Assembly: GCF_004792295.1 (NCBI RefSeq)
Contig: NZ_SRRY01000002.1
Coordinates: forward strand, 434,001-498,000
DNA length: 64,000 nucleotides
Reading direction: 5' to 3'
Source of the DNA: Pseudoalteromonas sp. MEBiC 03607
GTDB taxonomy: Bacteria > Pseudomonadota > Gammaproteobacteria > Enterobacterales > Alteromonadaceae
Below the pieces are notes generated by a model, which was not told the origin of the DNA, made no database searches, and worked only from the letters and a program-made list of their open reading frames with translations. The position numbers and the translations under genes were made by a program. Shown here piece by piece: positions 57,114 to 64,000 of the stretch (positions within the stretch are counted from its first letter, which is position 1; every line of letters starts with the position of its first letter).

Positions 57114-57854
57114 ATGTCTAATTGGATTGAAGCAAAAGTTAAAGACGTTAAATGGTGGACCGACTCATTATTTAGCTTAATTGTTAATGCCGATGTAGAG
57201 CCATTCACGGCTGGGCAGTTTACAAAGCTTGCAATGCAAGTGGGTGATAAACGCGTAGCACGCGCATATTCTTACGTGAATGCACCAAATAATCCTGATC
57301 TTGAGTTTTATCTTATTAATGTTAAAGACGGACAACTTTCTCAACAGCTTGCACAATTAAAGCCGGGCGACTCAGTGACAATTGAGCGTCGTGCTACAGG
57401 CTTTTTTACTCTTGATGAAGTGCCAAGCAGTGAACAGCTATATATGCTGAGCACAGGAACGGCGCTAGGGCCTTTTATATCAATATTAGAGCAGGGCGAA
57501 GTGTGGCAAAAGTTTGAGCATGTTCATTTGGTGCATGGTGTACGTTTTAACGAGGACTTAAGCTATCAAGAGCGAATCAAAGCGCTCCAGCATCAGTACC
57601 CAAATCTTTACTATTCGCCTGTAGTCAGCCGAGAGTCAGCCACTGTGGGATTTAATGGCCGGATCACAGATGTGATCAAAGACCGTCGTTTATTTCAAGT
57701 TATAGACCGTCCTGTTGCTCCCGACACCACACAGTTTATGATTTGCGGTAATCCAGAAATGGTAAAAGATACCACGGCTATTTTGTTAGAGCTTGGTTTT
57801 AGCCGTAATAGACGTCGTGAACCTGGGCAGATCACAGTAGAGCAATATTGGTAA
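57114..57854 (+). CDS. fpr: Ferredoxin-NADP reductase
   Basis: 246 aa FAD enzyme moving electrons between NADPH and ferredoxin/flavodoxin. I start at the ATG at 57114 (GAGGG just upstream). FAD motif RAYSYVNAP, NADP motif STGTALGPFISIL, and the C-terminal REPGQITVEQYW ends in Trp as in bacterial Fpr. Oxidative-stress and iron-sulfur support. Monocistronic. Confidence 0.93.
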   Translation: MSNWIEAKVKDVKWWTDSLFSLIVNADVEPFTAGQFTKLAMQVGDKRVARAYSYVNAPNNPDLEFYLINVKDGQLSQQLAQLKPGDSVTIERRATGFFTLDEVPSSEQLYMLSTGTALGPFISILEQGEVWQKFEHVHLVHGVRFNEDLSYQERIKALQHQYPNLYYSPVVSRESATVGFNGRITDVIKDRRLFQVIDRPVAPDTTQFMICGNPEMVKDTTAILLELGFSRNRRREPGQITVEQYW

Positions 57855-57925
57855 AAAACTATGCCAAACAGCTATAATTTGCTACCTTAGCGCCTTTATT
57901 GAGGCATGATGCATTTAGGAAAATT

Positions 57926-58705
57926 ATGAAACCGTTATTTTTTGCCATCAGTTTACTATTCACATGGCAGGTTTTTGCTAGTGACCAAACTAGTGAACAA
58001 AGCCAGCAACAAACCGAACAAAAAACAGAAAAGAAAGATGTTGCACGTTTAGAATTTATTGAAGACAAAGCTACAGAGAGCGAAAGCTCTGCGGTAATTA
58101 AAAGCCAAACTGAAGTAACTAAACCAGAAGTAACTAAACCAGAAGCCGTTAATAAGGACACTGAAAAGAAAGAAGCGGCAACCGCGACGGTTGCCGAAGC
58201 TGATGATAGTAAGGTAATAGGCTCTGTAAACCCGGCACCTGCTGCGCAACCTAAAACCGCAGCTGAAAAGCAAGAAGCAGTTGCTGAAGCAACAAAAGCA
58301 GTAAACCAAGCTAAAGAAGCCTTAACAGCCAAACAGCAAGAAAAAGCTCGTCAGTCACGAGAATCTATGGCTGTAATCGAGCAAGTTATTGCAGCGTACA
58401 ACGCTCGTAATATCGATGCATTTATCAAAATGTATGATGAAAATGTAGAGTTTTATACGTTTCCAAATGAGCTTATGTTTACCGGTAAAGAAAAGCTAAT
58501 TGCACGATACGGTATTATGTTTAAAAAATTAAAGTGCATTAAGTCTTCACCGATAAAACGCATTGTGCACGGTAATATAGTGATTGATCATGAACTATCA
58601 GAGACTTGTTCTGAGGATCCCAAAGTCGTTGATAAGCGAGCCGAGTTTGTAACTAGTTATCAAGTCGAAAACGGCAAAATAACCAAAGTGTTATTCTTCC
58701 GATAG
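57926..58705 (+). CDS. Secreted protein with Lys/Glu-rich linker and NTF2-like domain
   Basis: 259 aa. Start chosen at 57926 (AGGA upstream; signal ends near VFASD). Residues 20-145 are a low-complexity Glu/Gln/Lys/Ala region with a VTKPEVTKPEA direct repeat. Residues 150-259 form a SnoaL/DUF4440-type cone fold (IEQVIAAYNARNIDAFIKMYDENVEFY). Such domains bind small ligands or act as scaffolds. Function unknown. Confidence 0.75.
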   Translation: MKPLFFAISLLFTWQVFASDQTSEQSQQQTEQKTEKKDVARLEFIEDKATESESSAVIKSQTEVTKPEVTKPEAVNKDTEKKEAATATVAEADDSKVIGSVNPAPAAQPKTAAEKQEAVAEATKAVNQAKEALTAKQQEKARQSRESMAVIEQVIAAYNARNIDAFIKMYDENVEFYTFPNELMFTGKEKLIARYGIMFKKLKCIKSSPIKRIVHGNIVIDHELSETCSEDPKVVDKRAEFVTSYQVENGKITKVLFFR

Positions 58706-58736
58706 AAAAAAGAGCAGCCTAGCTGCTCTTTTTTTA
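58706..58736 (+). terminator. Terminator of NTF2-like gene
   Basis: AAAGAGCAGC-CTA-GCTGCTCTTT with long T tract, directly after the stop. Confidence 0.9.
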
Positions 58737-58737
58737 T

Positions 58738-59165
58738 GGGTGAAAGTTAGTGGGTTCAAGTTAGCAAGAGTAAAGTTAGCAAGTTACAAGGGGAAAGATG
58801 CGAGTAACGAGGTAGCAGCGATTTTACATCGCGTCTTAGAACCTAAATCCTAGCGCCTATTGCGCGGGATAAACCCGCTGCTACATGTAGGCGTGAAACT
58901 TGTTTCGCGCGTCCGTCTGACTGACCGCTCTTTTCTACGTTCAATTCGGCACTAAAGTACCTCCTACAATGCCTCGAACAAGGTTTTCATTGCAGAGAAA
59001 AACACTCGAACTAACCAACCCCGCCGTTCGACTGACATCTAATATCTGACCTCTAACGGCTAAAAGCCAGCGATTTTACATCGCGTCCTAGCACCTAAAT
59101 CCTAGAGCCTAAATCCTAAATCCTAGCGCCTATGACGCGGGATAAACCCGCTGCTACATGGGGTT
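58738..59165. repeat. Palindrome mosaic block 3 (largest)
   Basis: About 430 bp made of repeated modules. GCGAT-TTTAC-ATCGC occurs at 58818-58832 and 59070-59084; GCGGG-ATAAA-CCCGC at 58864-58878 and 59137-59151; GCGTGAAAC-TT-GTTTCGCGC near 58891. There are also AGTTAGCAAG words, CCTAAATCCTAGCGCC words and ACTAAAGTACCTCCTACA. The order hairpin A, word run, hairpin B appears twice within the block. Confidence 0.7.
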
Positions 59166-59168
59166 AGG

Positions 59169-60059
59169 CTAAACCGTTTCATTTAACAACGAATTAAAGC
59201 TGTCGTTGTCGTGAAGGCTGGCAAAAGCGCTTTCGTGTAATAGCTCGTTACGAAGGTTGGGTGAGTATTCAAGTGCCATACGAATATCGGCCATCGCATC
59301 AGCATGTTTATGAAGTAATGCATAAGCACACGCACGTTGCCAGTATGCATAGCCATAGTCACTGTCTATTTCGAGGGCTTGATTACATAGCTCAATAGCC
59401 TCACCCGTTTCATTTATTTCTAACAGTGCATCTGCTTTATAGGCAATCGCTTCTACATCTTCAGGCTTACGTTTTAATATTTCGTCAAAAATTTCTACTT
59501 TATTGGCAACATCACTTTCTAAGTTAGCACGCATCCACAGTGAATGAACTTCGTTAGTGATCGAGATTTTTTGCTGATTTAATAAGATCTCTTCAGATCG
59601 CTCACGTAGTTTTTCTTCAAGAACTTTTAAGCGCTCTTCGTATTCTTTAGTGATGGCACTAACACGTGTATTTACAATATCTTCTACTTTGTTTTTCACA
59701 TCACGCAGTGAATTCCAACCAACTAAAACCAAAATTGAGGCAGTAATTGTAATAATGAAAAACACATTATTGATGGTGTCTGTCGTGTAGGTTAACGCGC
59801 GATCAGCTGTATCTAACTGTGTATGAGTGACTTGCTTAGTGACATCTTCTCTCAGTTTTTGCTGATCTTGGCGAACTGCTTTTAACTCATCAAGAATATA
59901 ACGCTCTAAAAGAGGCTTATACATTGGTTCTTGAAGGTTATTCAGTGCTTGTTGTTGTTCGGCTTCACTAAGGGCTGGGCGGTTTTCAGGTTCATTTTGG
60001 GCTGCCGCTAGCGTATGAAAGCTCATTAAAAAAGTGATTAAAATTAAGATATAACGCAT
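59169..60059 (-). CDS. Membrane TPR/coiled-coil protein
   Basis: 296 aa. Signal-like start (MRYILILITFLMSFHTLAAA), a periplasmic stretch, one membrane helix near residues 96-115 (FFIITITASILVLVGW), then a coiled coil (residues 120-165) and two or three TPR units (EDVEAIAYKADALLEINETGEAIELCNQALEIDSD). Not recognised as a named family. Possibly a scaffold. Faces away from the kinase gene. Confidence 0.7.
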   Translation of the reverse strand: MRYILILITFLMSFHTLAAAQNEPENRPALSEAEQQQALNNLQEPMYKPLLERYILDELKAVRQDQQKLREDVTKQVTHTQLDTADRALTYTTDTINNVFFIITITASILVLVGWNSLRDVKNKVEDIVNTRVSAITKEYEERLKVLEEKLRERSEEILLNQQKISITNEVHSLWMRANLESDVANKVEIFDEILKRKPEDVEAIAYKADALLEINETGEAIELCNQALEIDSDYGYAYWQRACAYALLHKHADAMADIRMALEYSPNLRNELLHESAFASLHDNDSFNSLLNETV

Positions 60060-60122
60060 AACTTATTTATGTTTAGTGAATTCTAGGTTCACTTTAACAT
60101 GCGTGAGCACTGGGGACTAGGC

Positions 60123-60229
60123 AAAAAAAAGCCAACTCGGGGGAGAGCTGGCCAAACTGCTTAAACAACATAAAGTCGTAAGGGGTATCAACAGGAGTTA
60201 GGTATAAATATACCTGTGTCTATCTGAAC
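60123..60229 (-). ncRNA. Candidate small RNA
   Basis: An orphan minus-strand terminator, GCCAGCTC-TCCCCC-GAGTTGGC plus eight U (60123-60152), has no gene feeding it: the TPR gene starts to its left and faces left. Upstream on the minus strand a promoter-like pair, TTGAAT-18-TATTAA (60236-60265), would start near 60229. The RNA would be about 107 nt, with an internal AGGTATA/TATACCT hairpin at 60200-60215. Its C-rich hexaloop resembles that in the glcB 3' UTR. Confidence 0.42.
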
Positions 60230-60331
60230 AACCACTTAATACTAAAAGGTTTTTTAAATATTCAAAGTCAGTCTTTAAGAATGGCTATGTTCGTCTAGAC
60301 TTAAGTTGATGTAAAACTAAAAGGTGATGGT

Positions 60332-61705
60332 ATGCGCCAACAACTAGTCCAACTGCTCTATGGAGTATCAATTTCCTCTGATCTTGACAGTGGTAATGTT
60401 GAATTAGCTGAACGCTTAATCCTTAATGCTGTTCTTGATGGCCTAGAAATAGGCAGAGCTGGGATCTGGCTTCTAAATGCCGAAAACACCGCCATTGAGT
60501 GCCGATTATTACTTGATAGAGAGAATAATCAGGAAATTCAGACACTGGTTCTTCCACGCGATGCATATCCAGCATATTTTAAAGCGCTCGATACCCAGCG
60601 AACGATCACCGCAGAAGATGCCCATACCGATCCAGCCACCTTTGAGTTTAGTGAAAGCTACCTGAAACCGCTTAATATTGGCGCTATGCTCGATGCGCCG
60701 ATTCGCTATAAAGGTAAAATGATCGGAATATTCTGTTGTGAGCATATTGGTGGAGCAAGGCACTGGAGTGAAGATGAGTGTTCATTTATCGGTGCATTAG
60801 CAGATTTATATGGCAGAGCACTGTCGGCTCAAGAAAATGAACGAACCAATGCAAAGCTTGAACGTGCCAATCAATTATTAGAGCAACGGGTGGCAGAGCG
60901 TACTCGCACGCTTGAAGTGACCTTATCTGAATTGACGACCATGCAAGAAAAGTTGATCGAATCAGAAAAAATGGCTTCGCTTGGTAACCTTGTAGCGGGT
61001 ATAGCACATGAAGTAAATACCCCAATTGGCATTGCAGTCACCGCGAATAGCTCCGCAAAAGATAAACTTAATACCTTAAATAAATTAATAGAGTCTAATA
61101 CGTTAACTAAAACGGCATTACTTGAAGGAATGAATCACTTAAATGAATGTTTTAAGATTTCTTTTGCAAATCTTGAGCGCGCGGCAAAGCTAATTAGTGA
61201 TTTTAAGCAAACAGCTGTTGACCAATCATCTTTGAACTTACTTGAAACAAACATCAAAGACTACCTTGAAAATATTTTACATAGTTTAATGCCATTAACC
61301 CGAAGTCATAATATCGAAGTCGATATTCAATGTAATGACGACCTTAAGCTAATAACTGTACCTGGGGCATTAAGCCAAATTTTTCTGAATCTTGTTAACA
61401 ACAGTTGTGTACATGGGTTTGTGGGCAGAGATCAAAATAAAATAACAATATCAGTAACCGTTGATAAACAAAGCGATACCTACTCTATTTGCTATTTAGA
61501 CAATGGACATGGCATGAGTGAAGATGTAATGCATAAAGTGTTTGAGCCATTCTTCACCACCAAACGTGGCAATGGCGGTAGTGGTTTGGGTATGTCGATA
61601 GTTTATAACCTTGCAACGCAAGCACTGCAAGGTGAAGTAAGCATCGATAGCAAGCCAAATAACGGCGTTACTGTTACCTTCAAATTGCCGCAAAAACTTG
61701 CATAA
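60332..61705 (+). CDS. Soluble GAF-domain sensor histidine kinase
   Basis: 457 aa with no membrane helix. Residues 5-165 are a GAF domain (GAMLDAPIRYKGKMIGIFCCEHIGG), then a coiled coil (VAERTRTLEVTLSELTTMQEKL), H-box IAHEVNTPIG near residue 229, N-box LVNNSCVHGF, G-boxes YLDNGHGM and GGSGLGMSIVYN. The Pro and Asn after the His place it in the HPK4 group. No response regulator beside it, so an orphan kinase. Confidence 0.9.
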   Translation: MRQQLVQLLYGVSISSDLDSGNVELAERLILNAVLDGLEIGRAGIWLLNAENTAIECRLLLDRENNQEIQTLVLPRDAYPAYFKALDTQRTITAEDAHTDPATFEFSESYLKPLNIGAMLDAPIRYKGKMIGIFCCEHIGGARHWSEDECSFIGALADLYGRALSAQENERTNAKLERANQLLEQRVAERTRTLEVTLSELTTMQEKLIESEKMASLGNLVAGIAHEVNTPIGIAVTANSSAKDKLNTLNKLIESNTLTKTALLEGMNHLNECFKISFANLERAAKLISDFKQTAVDQSSLNLLETNIKDYLENILHSLMPLTRSHNIEVDIQCNDDLKLITVPGALSQIFLNLVNNSCVHGFVGRDQNKITISVTVDKQSDTYSICYLDNGHGMSEDVMHKVFEPFFTTKRGNGGSGLGMSIVYNLATQALQGEVSIDSKPNNGVTVTFKLPQKLA

Positions 61706-61768
61706 CTAATTAATTTTTAAACAAGTTGCAGGCTAAATAATCTGGTGACTGGGTAATAAAATTAAAAA

Positions 61769-62026
61769 TTAATCAGTTTGCTTGGCAAGGCAAGAAATAT
61801 CAGTGCATTTGTTGTCTTTGCAAAACTGTTTAATACGTTTCTTAGAATATAAATAATTAATGCTTAAAGGTGTGATTAACAGCGCCAGCCAAAACAACAC
61901 CGAGCTTCTAAAGGTTAGCCCCACAAGCGAAGCAACTACCAGCCCCGTTAACATCAAAATAGGCAAATTGGCGATAAAAAAGTTAATGCTTAGTTGTCTA
62001 GCAACTTCAGGATTAATGGTTTTCAT
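61769..62026 (-). CDS. Small inner-membrane protein
   Basis: 85 aa, unrecognised. Start at the ATG at 62026 rather than the TTG at 62077. Two hydrophobic helices (about residues 19-38 and 42-58), then a basic stretch and a Cys-rich tail (CKDNKCTDISC) with three Cys in ten residues, which may bind metal. SD weak. Confidence 0.55.
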   Translation of the reverse strand: MKTINPEVARQLSINFFIANLPILMLTGLVVASLVGLTFRSSVLFWLALLITPLSINYLYSKKRIKQFCKDNKCTDISCLAKQTD

Positions 62027-62187
62027 AAGGGCTACTCGCTGTTTAATAATACCCTTATAAAATGGACGGTTTTGCAAAATGAATCAAATCAGATTTTTCT
62101 ATCGGTGCAATCGATTTAAAACTATGTTCTTAATCTAGCTTTATCGAAGTACAACTCCTATAGTTTTAAACAACAGGAACTTATTTG

Positions 62188-62211
62188 CTATTAGTTATTC
62201 ATAACTATTAG
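62188..62211. promoter_or_regulatory. Palindrome upstream of katG
   Basis: CTATTAGTTAT and ATAACTATTAG around TC, matching at 10 of 11 pairs, 80 bp before katG. Candidate OxyR-type or other LysR operator, but it does not fit the four-block OxyR consensus. Confidence 0.4.
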
Positions 62212-62254
62212 AAAATCTCTCTTTATGACGAAAGGGATAAAAGTGAACTTTTAG

Positions 62255-64000
<1,746 letters not shown>

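Noticed and set aside
57859..58332. 157-aa minus-strand hydrophobic frame
   Set aside because: Antisense to the Lys/Glu/Ala-rich linker of the NTF2-like gene, which has a signal peptide, SD and terminator.
62188..62211. Definite OxyR site at katG
   Set aside because: Palindrome spacing does not match the four ATAG/CTAT blocks; kept only as a candidate operator.

Overview
The window looks like chromosome from a marine gammaproteobacterium of the Alteromonadales, most like Pseudoalteromonas. This rests on gene content: a split glyoxylate-shunt pair of malate synthase G and a long isocitrate lyase, a Shewanella-type FAD/Fe-S D-lactate dehydrogenase, NagX, FolE2, many secreted or lipoprotein peptidases (M1, S9, M36, M15, M3, S46), and about 40% GC by eye. 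I saw no phage, integrase, transposase, rRNA, tRNA or CRISPR array. Both ends are cut: sbcC runs off the left edge and katG off the right.

Layout. 1-4.3 kb: sbcDC (DNA-end processing), then two tiny paralogous membrane proteins. 5.3-8.3 kb: M1 aminopeptidase plus DUF6702 partner. 8.3-9.9 kb: HAD phosphatase and a YeeN-type YebC protein. 10-14.1 kb: divergent glcB and aceA. 14.1-14.8 kb: gene-free, with two arrays of short degenerate repeats and strong palindromes. 14.8-19.3 kb: S9 peptidase, VOC protein, a small secreted protein and a WD40-like lipoprotein. 19.3-24.5 kb: a minus-strand run of GH3 glucosaminidase, DUF1445, PxpA, DUF4392 and D-amino-acid aminotransferase, which reads as D-glutamate/5-oxoproline metabolism, possibly fed by peptidoglycan turnover. 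24.7-31.6 kb: D-lactate dehydrogenase, NagX, a diguanylate cyclase and a VanX-type D-Ala-D-Ala dipeptidase. 31.6-42.6 kb: lipoprotein, M36 protease, M3 peptidase, Zur-box folE2 and S46 dipeptidyl peptidase.

42.7-50.7 kb is the most unusual part. Nine genes with gaps of 20 nt or less, most of them overlapping, encode a thermostable-hemolysin-family protein, an acyl-adenylating ligase fused to a heme-oxygenase-like (probable diiron) domain, an SDR, a TPR protein, a two-component system, a cupredoxin, an FTR1-like membrane protein without the REXXE motif, and an outer-membrane barrel. This looks like one pathway plus its sensor and envelope parts, with a metal theme. 50.8-58.7 kb: a cold-shock gene with a long leader, two solute-binding proteins, a nucleoside salvage block (nupC, udk, deoB, deoD), fpr and an NTF2-like protein. 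58.7-64 kb: a repeat mosaic, a TPR/coiled-coil membrane protein, a candidate small RNA, a GAF histidine kinase, a small membrane protein and katG.

Non-coding structure is rich. A 15-bp motif, GTAAAGGGGGTTTAC, or its close variant occurs five times, both in and between genes. A mosaic family of short palindromes fills many gene ends. All functions are read from recognisable motifs and family memory; no database search was run.
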